Shown here piece by piece: positions 8,806 through 15,442 of a DNA stretch of 64,000 nucleotides (its first letter is position 1; each line of letters opens with the position of its first letter). The stretch is from positions 1,054,001-1,118,000 of the forward strand of contig NZ_LT906438.1 of the NCBI RefSeq assembly GCF_900186955.1, read 5' to 3'. The position numbers and the translations under genes were made by a program. The notes beneath the pieces are model-generated. The model saw nothing but the letters and a program-made list of their open reading frames with translations. It was not told where the DNA came from and did no database searches. This DNA comes from Bacillus pumilus (GTDB lineage Bacteria; Bacillota; Bacilli; Bacillales; Bacillaceae).

Positions 8806-9762
8806 ATGAAGGAGAAAACAAGATCAAAAAGAAGGCTGAGACCTTGGGTGAAAGTCGTGCTGTTTATCATGGCATTTGTCATGGTGATGGCAATATCTGT
8901 GACAGGATATGCCTACTATAAAATTTCAAAAGCGTCGAATAAGGCGCAAGTGTCATTAGAAAGAGGAGACACCTCGCAAAAGCGTGTGAAAGCTTTTGAT
9001 CCAGGAAAGGACAGCTTCTCGGTCCTGCTGCTTGGAATTGACAGCCGTCCAGGTGAAACGGTAGACGAAGCAAGAAGTGATGCGGTCTTACTGGCGGCTG
9101 TGAACCGAACAGAGAAAACCATCAAGCTCCTCAGTATTCCTCGTGATTCTTATGTAGATATTCCGGGAAGAGGATATGATAAAATCGCCCACGCCCATGC
9201 GTTTGGGAGTGCAGATTTGTCAGTCAAAACGGTCGAAAACCTGTTGAACATTCCTGTAGACTATGTGATTTCAGGGAACTTTAAGGCGTTTCAAGACATT
9301 GTAGATGAGCTAAACGGAATTGACGTAACGATTGAAGATGAAGGTATCGCAAAACAAATGGAAAAGGATTCAAAAGGGAAAGTTCATGTGCAAACAGGAA
9401 CACATACGTTAAATGGTGAAGAAGCATTAGCCTTTGTGAGAACAAGAAAGGCAGACAGTGACCTTATGCGCGGGAAGCGCCAAATGGAAGCACTTCAAGC
9501 CATCTTTGAAAAATCTAAATCCATTTCTTCGATCCCATCCTATGACAACATCATTGATACACTTGGTGACAATGTTTCAACCAATCTGTCCATGAAGCAG
9601 TTTATCGGTCTTTTCCCGTTATTGAGCTCATTGACATCAGTAGATACCATTCAGCTAAAGGGTCATGATTATCAGCCTGGGAATGTGTATTACTTTGAGT
9701 TAGATGGCGCTGGATTAGAAGAAGTGAGAACAGAGCTGAGAGAACAGCTTGAATTATCATAA
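8806..9762 (+). CDS. LytR-CpsA-Psr (LCP) family wall-polymer ligase
   Basis: 318 residues. A short basic cytoplasmic tail is followed by one membrane anchor (about residues 17-38) and the extracellular LCP domain. Signature elements include 'VLLLGIDSR', 'RSDAVLLAAVN', 'LLSIPRDSYVDIPGRGYDKIAHAHA' and 'FVRTRKADSDLMRGKRQMEAL', which carry the conserved Asp/Arg residues that bind the polyprenyl-pyrophosphate headgroup. LCP enzymes transfer wall teichoic acid or other anionic polymers from undecaprenyl pyrophosphate to peptidoglycan. B. subtilis has three (TagT, TagU, TagV) elsewhere; this copy at the yhj locus is an additional or relocated member. Monocistronic, with its own terminator. Confidence 0.88.
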   Translation: MKEKTRSKRRLRPWVKVVLFIMAFVMVMAISVTGYAYYKISKASNKAQVSLERGDTSQKRVKAFDPGKDSFSVLLLGIDSRPGETVDEARSDAVLLAAVNRTEKTIKLLSIPRDSYVDIPGRGYDKIAHAHAFGSADLSVKTVENLLNIPVDYVISGNFKAFQDIVDELNGIDVTIEDEGIAKQMEKDSKGKVHVQTGTHTLNGEEALAFVRTRKADSDLMRGKRQMEALQAIFEKSKSISSIPSYDNIIDTLGDNVSTNLSMKQFIGLFPLLSSLTSVDTIQLKGHDYQPGNVYYFELDGAGLEEVRTELREQLELS

Positions 9763-9770
9763 ATAAGAAG

Positions 9771-9796
9771 GAGCCTGCCGCTGTGGCAGGCTTTTT
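9771..9796 (+). terminator. Terminator of the LCP gene
   Basis: Perfect stem GAGCCTGCC/GGCAGGCTT-like with 5-nt loop and T5. Confidence 0.9.
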
Positions 9797-9830
9797 GCTT
9801 TGAATGGGGAAGCGCGACAATGAAGCCAAT

Positions 9831-10193
9831 TCAATTCGCTTGATGAAGAAAATACCGAGTCAGTAGTTCCTCTACCCGGTGACGTATACGTGGATTAAAG
9901 TATTTATGTTTTTCTTCATAGCCATCCATGATAAATAGATACGTTGTAAATCCTTCATCGTGTTCGATTTGCTGTACCTTCATTTTTTCTTTACGTAAAT
10001 GCTGCTTTAGTTCATAAAGTGCTTTCTGTGCTTCCTTTAAGGCGGAGGTCACAAGCTGAATGTATGGTTCATTTAGTTTAAATGTTTGATGTTGTTTTAA
10101 GTGAGTCAAATCACGATTGAGGATGGAGACGACCATTGGAAGAAAGATGGCCTGTTCCATCATCTGAAGCTGTATTCTTGATAGTCTCGTCAT
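9831..10193 (-). CDS. yhjD: Hypothetical protein YhjD
   Basis: About 120 residues, matching the length of B. subtilis YhjD and its position divergent from yhjE. It is helical and charged ('LVTSALKEAQKALYELKQHLRKEKMKVQQIEHDEG'), with no signal peptide or membrane helix and no known catalytic motif. A TTG six bases upstream (10199) is in frame, but the ATG at 10193 is correctly spaced from AGCAGG. The SOS-like operator just downstream of its -10 box suggests DNA-damage control. Confidence 0.8.
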   Translation of the reverse strand: MTRLSRIQLQMMEQAIFLPMVVSILNRDLTHLKQHQTFKLNEPYIQLVTSALKEAQKALYELKQHLRKEKMKVQQIEHDEGFTTYLFIMDGYEEKHKYFNPRIRHRVEELLTRYFLHQAN

Positions 10194-10218
10194 GTCCAAG
10201 CCTGCTTTCTTTCTTTAT

Positions 10219-10266
10219 AGAACACATGTTCTTATTTATTATACCGAATGAGTCAAATAATCTCAA
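10219..10266 (-). promoter_or_regulatory. yhjD promoter with LexA-type (SOS) operator
   Basis: On the minus strand TTGAGA (10266-10261) and TATAAT (10243-10238) are separated by 17 bp. Starting 5 bp downstream is AGAACATGTGTTCT (10232-10219), a GAAC-N4-GTTC dyad that fits the Bacillus LexA consensus CGAACRNRYGTTYG except at the two outermost bases. The operator would cover the transcription start. Binding is inferred. Confidence 0.65.
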
Positions 10267-10275
10267 GGGGGGGGG
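10267..10275 (+). repeat. Nine-guanine homopolymer
   Basis: A run of nine G lies directly upstream of the yhjD -35 box and in the yhjE leader. Such runs are prone to slippage in replication and to sequencing error. Confidence 0.9.
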
Positions 10276-10345
10276 ATTCATTTGTATATTTTTATGTTTT
10301 CCATGTAAAATGAAAAGTAGACAAACCTTGAAGGAGTCAAACAAG

Positions 10346-10963
10346 TTGACATCATTTCTTTCCCTATTTACTCACGAAAATATCACATCATTTTTTGAGA
10401 GCTACAAAGCCTTTGGACCGATTGTGGCCATATTGCTCCCTTTAATAGAAGCATTTCTTCCGTTTTTACCACTCGTTGCGTTTGCTGTAGCGAATGCAAA
10501 TGCATTCGGCCTTTGGGAAGGATTTTTATTGACCTGGATTGGCGCAAGTGCAGGGTCTATTCTTGTCTTTTTACTGATCAGAAAGTTTGGACAGATGAGA
10601 ATGCTCAACTTTATCAGCAGGCATCCTTCCATTAAAAAATTGATGCTTTGGGTGGAGAAGCGGGGATTTGGTCCATTATTTATTTTACTTTGCTTTCCTT
10701 TCACACCCTCTGCTGCCGTCAATGTTGTAGCAGGTTTATCAAGAATTAGCTTTTGGCAATTCTCATTAGCTACTTTATCTGGTAAGTGTGTCATGCTTTT
10801 TATCATTAGTTTTATTGGTTATGACCTCTCTGCTTTAGTTAAGAATCCGTTAAGAAGTATTTTTGCGGTTCTAGTTATTGCAGTATTATGGTATGTTGGA
10901 AAGAGAGTAGAAAATAGGTTAAACATTCGAATGAGTAAACGTGAGGACAAAGGAGGCTCTTAA
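10346..10963 (+). CDS. yhjE: DedA-family membrane protein YhjE
   Basis: About 205 residues with five or six hydrophobic segments and the DedA/SNARE-associated core: 'LLPLIEAFLPFLPLVAFAVANA', then 'WIGASAGSILVFLLIRKFG', and the conserved 'CFPFTPSAAVNVVAGLSRI'. DedA proteins are implicated in polyprenyl-phosphate or phospholipid flipping and envelope homeostasis. The open frame extends 70 codons upstream, but the TTG at 10346 has AAGGAG nine bases before it and gives the length of B. subtilis YhjE (207). It overlaps sipV by one base (TAATG), so the two are translationally coupled. Confidence 0.85.
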   Translation: MTSFLSLFTHENITSFFESYKAFGPIVAILLPLIEAFLPFLPLVAFAVANANAFGLWEGFLLTWIGASAGSILVFLLIRKFGQMRMLNFISRHPSIKKLMLWVEKRGFGPLFILLCFPFTPSAAVNVVAGLSRISFWQFSLATLSGKCVMLFIISFIGYDLSALVKNPLRSIFAVLVIAVLWYVGKRVENRLNIRMSKREDKGGS

Positions 10964-11475
10964 TGAAAAAGAAGCCATTGCTATGGTTGATGATTATTAC
11001 AGGCATCGTCTTATTGTTCCAAGTCAAGAATTTCATGTTTGTCACATATAAAGTAGAAGGGGTTAGTATGGACCCAACTTTTACAGATGGAACAGAATTA
11101 TTAATCAATAAGTTCTCGCCAAAACTCACGAAAATTAGCCGGTTTGATTATGTATTATTTCACGGACCTAAAAATCAAATCTTGATCAAGCGGGTCATTG
11201 GACTCCCAGGAGAAACGATCAAGTATGAAGATGATCAGTTATTTGTCGATGGTGAAAAAAAGAAGGAACCTTATTTAAAAAAGCAGAAACAACATAAAAT
11301 GGGGAACGTTCTGACAGGGGATTTTCAGCTGAAAGCCATCACAGGAGACGATAAAATCAAAAACAATCATTACTTTGTGGTCGGAGATAACCGAATACAT
11401 AGCTTCGACAGCCGGCATTTTGGCACCATTTCAAAGGATCAAGTTGTCGGTGTTAAAAGAAATACCAGCGAATAA
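10963..11475 (+). CDS. sipV: Type I signal peptidase SipV
   Basis: 170-residue Gram-positive P-type signal peptidase. A single N-terminal membrane anchor is followed by box B 'VEGVSMDPTF' with the catalytic Ser35, box D 'LIKRVIGLPGE' with the catalytic Lys76, and box E 'GDNRIHSFDSRHFG'. It removes signal peptides from exported preproteins outside the membrane. The length and the yhjE-sipV pairing match B. subtilis SipV, one of the minor signal peptidases. Confidence 0.93.
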   Translation: MKKKPLLWLMIITGIVLLFQVKNFMFVTYKVEGVSMDPTFTDGTELLINKFSPKLTKISRFDYVLFHGPKNQILIKRVIGLPGETIKYEDDQLFVDGEKKKEPYLKKQKQHKMGNVLTGDFQLKAITGDDKIKNNHYFVVGDNRIHSFDSRHFGTISKDQVVGVKRNTSE

Positions 11476-11480
11476 AAAAA

Positions 11481-11514
11481 GGCGCTCTGCACATGCAAAG
11501 CGTCTCTTTTTATT
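11481..11514 (+). terminator. Terminator of yhjE-sipV
   Basis: Imperfect GC-rich hairpin (GGCGCTCTGC against GCAAAGCGTC) followed by CTCTTTTTATTTT; it overlaps the 3' end of the convergent yhjN. Confidence 0.75.
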
Positions 11515-12658
11515 TTGCGGCTTTATAATCAGGCTGCCTTTTTGCCCATACGTGATGTAAGAAGCGGAAAAACGGTGGCAGCATTGCAATGACGAGAATA
11601 ATTCTGACGACTTGTACAGCCACAACAAAGGTAGAATCCTCGTGCAGTGTGACTGCTGTTGTTGCCATCTCTGCAATACCGCCAGGCGAAAAAGCAAGAA
11701 TGGCTGTAATGACAGAAATACCTGTGATCTCAGCGATGGCAATAGAGCTGAGGACAGTCGCAGCAATTAGCCCAGCTGAGCTGACGACAGCCACAATGAG
11801 AGTGTTTTTTAGCCCGACAAACATTTCTTTATTCATTTTTGAACCGATGGTTGCACCTAGAAATACTTGAGACGCAATGTTCGCTTGTGCCGGCCAATAA
11901 GGAATCAAATCATAACCTATGAGTGCGCCCGCACCAACTTGAAGAGCTGCGACGCCTAGCATGCTGCCGATCAGCCAAGGAGCAGGGAAATGAAGACGAA
12001 CTGCTAGGCGTGACATGAGCCAGGCACCTAAAATAAGCGCAGCGGTCCAAGAGATGTTTGAAAGGGTGAAAACACCCGAAGAAAAAGCGCTCCCTTGCGT
12101 AACTACAGCCACATCCGCTTGGTTTTTTGTATTTAAATAAAACACTGTAAATGGGATAGTGAGTACAACCATTAATACACGTATCGTTTGCACGAGACTC
12201 ACAACAGCTGTATTGGCTCCCACCTCTTGGGCAATGCCCGGCATAGCGGATAAACCGCCGGGGGCAGTTCCGACAAAGCTTGTCAGCATATCTGTTTTGC
12301 TCAGCTTCCATAAGACAAAGCCTGAGAGCATCGCCAGTAGAATAGAAAAGACGAGCATGAAACTCACAGGGAGCCAATTTTCAGCGAAAATGTGAAGGAC
12401 CTTCATATTCATTTTCTGTCCGAGTTCGATTCCGAGAATGAATTGACCAAGGAGCAGCCATCTGCTGTGAATACGTAAGGTGCTAGTTCCTTTACGCTGA
12501 AACAGGGTGGGGCGGCGCATAGCAATAAAAGCTGCGGTGATTAATGTACCTACCATCCAGCCAATGGACATACCTGTTAAAGACAAAAGAAATCCACCTA
12601 AACCGCTTATCGCAATGAGAATGAGATCGGTTCGAAGGCTGTTTCCTTGTTTCATCAC
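11510..12658 (-). CDS. yhjN: AbrB-family integral membrane protein YhjN
   Basis: 382 residues, about ten membrane helices in two repeats, each with a glycine/proline-rich core ('GTAPGGLSAMPGIAQEVGA' in the first half, 'FSPGGIAEMATTAVTLHED' in the second). This is the membrane 'AbrB' family (named after E. coli ammonia-monooxygenase-like AbrB), unrelated to the DNA-binding AbrB. The paired PGG motifs resemble half-sites of a transporter. No substrate is known. A GTG at 12658 is 7 nt from GAAGG and an ATG follows one codon later; either may start. No gene corresponding to B. subtilis yhjG-yhjM lies between sipV and this gene. Confidence 0.83.
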   Translation of the reverse strand: MMKQGNSLRTDLILIAISGLGGFLLSLTGMSIGWMVGTLITAAFIAMRRPTLFQRKGTSTLRIHSRWLLLGQFILGIELGQKMNMKVLHIFAENWLPVSFMLVFSILLAMLSGFVLWKLSKTDMLTSFVGTAPGGLSAMPGIAQEVGANTAVVSLVQTIRVLMVVLTIPFTVFYLNTKNQADVAVVTQGSAFSSGVFTLSNISWTAALILGAWLMSRLAVRLHFPAPWLIGSMLGVAALQVGAGALIGYDLIPYWPAQANIASQVFLGATIGSKMNKEMFVGLKNTLIVAVVSSAGLIAATVLSSIAIAEITGISVITAILAFSPGGIAEMATTAVTLHEDSTFVVAVQVVRIILVIAMLPPFFRFLHHVWAKRQPDYKAAK

Positions 12659-12872
12659 ATGTAAACCTTCTTCCTATATGTTTGTTCAGTAAGTGAAATG
12701 TTGTTAACTTCACTATAATACAAAAGTCTCTATAAATAAAATACGAATTTTTTCACTATTTTCATAAGATTATCTTATCACTAAATGATTAGTACATTTT
12801 TATAAAGAAAGATATCATTTTTACCAAAAACAAAGTCTATATACAACGATTTTCCCCTATTTATGTTATCGG

Positions 12873-12901
12873 TTGACTATCATTTTCAATTACACTACAA
12901 T
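12873..12901 (+). promoter_or_regulatory. Promoter of the BlaI/M56 operon with candidate operator
   Basis: TTGACT (12873-12878), 17-bp spacer, TACAAT (12896-12901). The -10 region overlaps the sequence TTACACTACA (12890-12899), whose reverse complement TGTAGTGTAA recurs before the DoxX gene. An ACACTA / TAGTGT inverted repeat continues past the -10 box. TACA/TGTA dyads are typical operators of BlaI/MecI repressors. Confidence 0.72.
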
Positions 12902-12921
12902 GCTTAGTGTGAGGTGATAAC

Positions 12922-13336
12922 ATGAAAATTCCTTCTTTTAAATATAATGAAAAGGGATTGAATCGTTTTTTTGGTCCTTTAGAGGGAAGAATTATGGAGA
13001 TCCTTTATGAAGGTGAGGATATGCCGATTAAAGAGGTCCAGCAAAAGCTGTCAGATGAGAAGCCGATTAATTTCAACACCGTGATGACTGTGCTTAACCG
13101 AAAAAGGAATTGTGGAGAAAAAAACAAAAGGGCGCTCATCTATTTATAATCCTATTTTAACAAAAGAAGAATTTCTAAATGAGCAAACAAAATGGATTAC
13201 ACAAGGATTGATGGATGATTTCGGTCCACTGGCAGTGAATCATATGGTGGATGCGATTGAAAGTGCTGATCCTGAATTACTCAAAGTACTAGAAGCACGG
13301 CTAGCATCTAAAAAAGAGGAGCAGCAAAATGAATAA
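12922..13336 (+). pseudogene. BlaI/MecI-family repressor, frameshifted
   Basis: Two overlapping frames give the two halves of one protein. The first, from ATG 12922 (good GAGGTGATAAC site), encodes the winged helix: 'GPLEGRIMEILYEGEDMPIKEVQQKLSDEKPINFNTVMTVLNR', then runs out of frame to a stop at 13149. The second resumes as 'EKKTKGRSSIYNPILTKEEFLNEQ' to the stop at 13336. In BlaI proteins the junction reads NR-LVEKGIVEK; here one base stands where nine are expected, so eight are missing at about 13100. A full protein would be about 140 residues. The truncated product would lack the dimerisation helices. Sequencing error is possible, but an 8-bp loss between short GA repeats is a plausible real deletion. 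Confidence 0.82.
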
Positions 13337-14168
13337 AATGAAGTCGAGTCTGCTGTTTTCAGGCGGTATATTGATTGGTTTAGCCATTTTTTATCAGATG
13401 GGGTATTACGTGCTTTCAAGCTTTTTTGGCTGGAATCAAGCATATAACCTGATCCATGTATGCCAGTCTGTGCTCGAATTCTATGGATTCACTCCTTTAA
13501 AATACTTTCTGGATGCCTTAGTCCTCTACACATTGGGTTTTGCGATTTTTTATATGACGAAACAAATCAAAAAGTACATTCAATTCAAGCAAAATCTGAT
13601 GCTTGCAGTCGATCACCAGTCGACCGAATCTTTATCTGAGAAATATGCTAATGACATCATCGTGTTTCATTGTCATGAACCGATTGCTTTTGCAATGGGG
13701 ATGCTTCACCCAAAGGTTTATTTATCAACAGCTCTCATGGACATGCTGGATGAAGAAGAGATTGACGCTGTAGTTCATCACGAATTGCATCACAAATACA
13801 GCTATGATCCTTTAAAGGCTTTCATGTTCTCAATGCTCACAAAAGTCATTTGGTACATTCCAGTGTTAAAGCATATGAGACAAAGCTACTCTGTTTTTCG
13901 TGAAGTGATTGCAGATGACTATGCCATTCAGAAGACAGGCACTGAGCTTGGAGTAGGGCAGGCCCTTTTGAAACTGGTTAAAAAAAGAACCCAGTTTCAA
14001 AAACAAACAAAGTTTGCGGTGTCCTTTGGGGATCGGGCATTGAATTTAAGAATACAAAAAATCTTAAATCCAACTTACAATATTCCTTTTAATGTACCAA
14101 TGATTCCAATCGTCACTTCAGCCATTCTGATGGTGATCTTGATGATTATGCTCAACCTTAATTACTAA
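13329..14168 (+). CDS. M56-family membrane metalloprotease (BlaR1-like)
   Basis: 279 residues. Two membrane segments precede a cytoplasmic-facing peptidase domain with the zinc motif in 'VVHHELHHKYSYDPLK' (HExxH form HHELHH) and 'REVIADDYAI' as the third-ligand region; a final helix sits at the C terminus ('VTSAILMVILMIMLNL'). It lacks the penicillin-sensor domain of BlaR1. In BlaI/BlaR1 systems the protease inactivates the BlaI repressor on signal; what it senses here is unknown. It overlaps the repressor frame by 8 bases with its own RBS (GAGGAGC), so it can be made despite the upstream frameshift. Confidence 0.85.
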   Translation: MNKMKSSLLFSGGILIGLAIFYQMGYYVLSSFFGWNQAYNLIHVCQSVLEFYGFTPLKYFLDALVLYTLGFAIFYMTKQIKKYIQFKQNLMLAVDHQSTESLSEKYANDIIVFHCHEPIAFAMGMLHPKVYLSTALMDMLDEEEIDAVVHHELHHKYSYDPLKAFMFSMLTKVIWYIPVLKHMRQSYSVFREVIADDYAIQKTGTELGVGQALLKLVKKRTQFQKQTKFAVSFGDRALNLRIQKILNPTYNIPFNVPMIPIVTSAILMVILMIMLNLNY

Positions 14169-14186
14169 TTTTTTACTTATTAACAT

Positions 14187-14203
14187 TACATTATGTAGTG
14201 TAA
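14187..14203 (+). promoter_or_regulatory. Candidate BlaI-type operator before the DoxX gene
   Basis: Perfect TTACA-N8-TGTAA dyad at 14187-14203. Its right half TGTAGTGTAA (14194-14203) is the exact reverse complement of 12890-12899 at the repressor promoter. The shared 10-mer in two promoters of a three-gene block suggests a common regulator. Confidence 0.55.
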
Positions 14204-14223
14204 AAACAGGAGGAAATCACTAT

Positions 14224-14634
14224 ATGAAAACAAATCAAGAAATAGGAACACTTTTTGTACGCGTTATTTTAGGTATTATTTTCTTTTTACATGGGCTTCA
14301 GGCATATCAAGGAGGGCTGGGAGGCACAGCAGCATTCTTCGGACAAATCGGTGTACCTGAATTTATGGCATATATTGTAAAGACAATTGAGCTAGTCGGT
14401 GGTATTGCCTTGATTTTAGGTCTAGGAACACGTATTTTCGCAGCATTATTTGTACCAATTATGGCTGTAGCGATTATCACTGTTGGTTTTTCTAAAGGAT
14501 TTGTTGGTGGCTATGAATTTGAACTTTCGCTGCTCGTCATGGCGCTTTATTTGACTCTTAGCGGCAGTAAGCTGTTGTCAATTGATGGGATACTCAAGCA
14601 TCAGCAGCAAAGCAATGAAGCAAAATTTCATTAA
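14224..14634 (+). CDS. DoxX/CatD-like membrane protein
   Basis: 136 residues, four membrane helices, with the DoxX pattern: 'VRVILGIIFFLHGLQAYQGGLGGTAAFFGQIGVPEFMAYIVKTIELVGGIALILGLGTRIFAALF'. The B. subtilis relative CatD forms a unit with the catechol dioxygenase CatE and is controlled by thiol/quinone stress; other DoxX proteins act in quinone/thiosulfate redox chemistry. No dioxygenase is adjacent here. Start ATG with AGGAGG. It follows the M56 gene by 55 bp and carries the shared putative operator, so it is a likely target of the BlaI-type regulator. Confidence 0.83.
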   Translation: MKTNQEIGTLFVRVILGIIFFLHGLQAYQGGLGGTAAFFGQIGVPEFMAYIVKTIELVGGIALILGLGTRIFAALFVPIMAVAIITVGFSKGFVGGYEFELSLLVMALYLTLSGSKLLSIDGILKHQQQSNEAKFH

Positions 14635-14643
14635 AAGATCATG

Positions 14644-14682
14644 AAAAAACTCCTTCTGCTATTTTGGGCAGAGGAGTTTTTT
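14644..14682 (+). terminator. Terminator of the DoxX gene
   Basis: AAAAAACTCCTTCTGC pairs with GCAGAGGAGTTTTTT around a 9-nt loop. Confidence 0.9.
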
Positions 14683-14830
14683 AATGGTCAAATTCTCATT
14701 TTCTCGTTTGAAAATAAGGAAGGGATGTGAGGCTTTGCTACATTTAGCGCTTTCTTTAATAGATTGAATGAACGAAAAATCGATTTCATTTTTTGACGGA
14801 ACATACGATCTCCTATTAAAATAGGACTAT

Positions 14831-15277
14831 CTATGATACATGGTGCGTTAAAAGATATAAAAACCATACAGCATGCTGCTGCTCATCTTGAGCGATACGT
14901 TTCATTAGCTCTTTTGTTCCTTGATCCCGGACATAGTCTGATACGCTTAAGTAAAAATCGACCGTTTTTTGTTCATCTTTAAAGGCAAACATAAGTCCTT
15001 CTCTGAATTGGTCTGGACAAGGTTCTGTTACGCTTGGTTTGTGGTTTTTACCTGTTAAAGAATAATATAGCTTTGAAAATAGTTGATAGTGTCTGACTTC
15101 ATCCTGGCGTATTTCTTGAATGATCTTTTTTGCTTCAGGATTTTTTGCCTTTTGGGCAAGTTTTTCGTAGCATTGGATCGCAGAATACTCACCATTAATC
15201 GCTTTCTCAAGGTCTGAAATGATCCTTGTGTTTTGGCGCATGTCATAAGGCGAGTAGTCATAGTAACCGTAATACAT
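14831..15277 (-). CDS. yhjR: Ferritin-like/rubrerythrin-type protein YhjR
   Basis: 148-residue four-helix ferritin-like protein. Two ExxH metal-binding units are visible ('QDEVRHYQLF', residues about 60-70, and 'AQDEQQHAVWFLY' near the C terminus), with upstream glutamates in 'AINGEYSAIQCYEKLA' and 'FAFKDEQKTVDFYL'. The tyrosine-rich start 'MYYGYYDYSPYDM' resembles spore-associated ferritin-like proteins. A di-iron role in peroxide handling is likely for the family but not shown. It is divergent from addB as yhjR is in B. subtilis. Confidence 0.85.
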   Translation of the reverse strand: MYYGYYDYSPYDMRQNTRIISDLEKAINGEYSAIQCYEKLAQKAKNPEAKKIIQEIRQDEVRHYQLFSKLYYSLTGKNHKPSVTEPCPDQFREGLMFAFKDEQKTVDFYLSVSDYVRDQGTKELMKRIAQDEQQHAVWFLYLLTHHVS

Positions 15278-15442
15278 GATATTGCCAGCCTCCTTTTAGT
15301 TCATGATGGTTTATGATATGAAAAGAGTGAGGAAAGGTGCCTATGTCTTTTTTCAGAAAGGAGAATGGGAACGTGATCGGAAAATAGCTATTTACCTTTA
15401 ATTTCGCTAGAATATGAGTACATAAGAAAGGTGTTGTGGAAC

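Noticed and set aside
15383..15400. Possible ComK AT-box before addB
   Set aside because: AAAA-TAGCT-ATTT has a mismatch and no partner box at 8, 18 or 31 bp was found, although addAB is ComK-regulated in B. subtilis.
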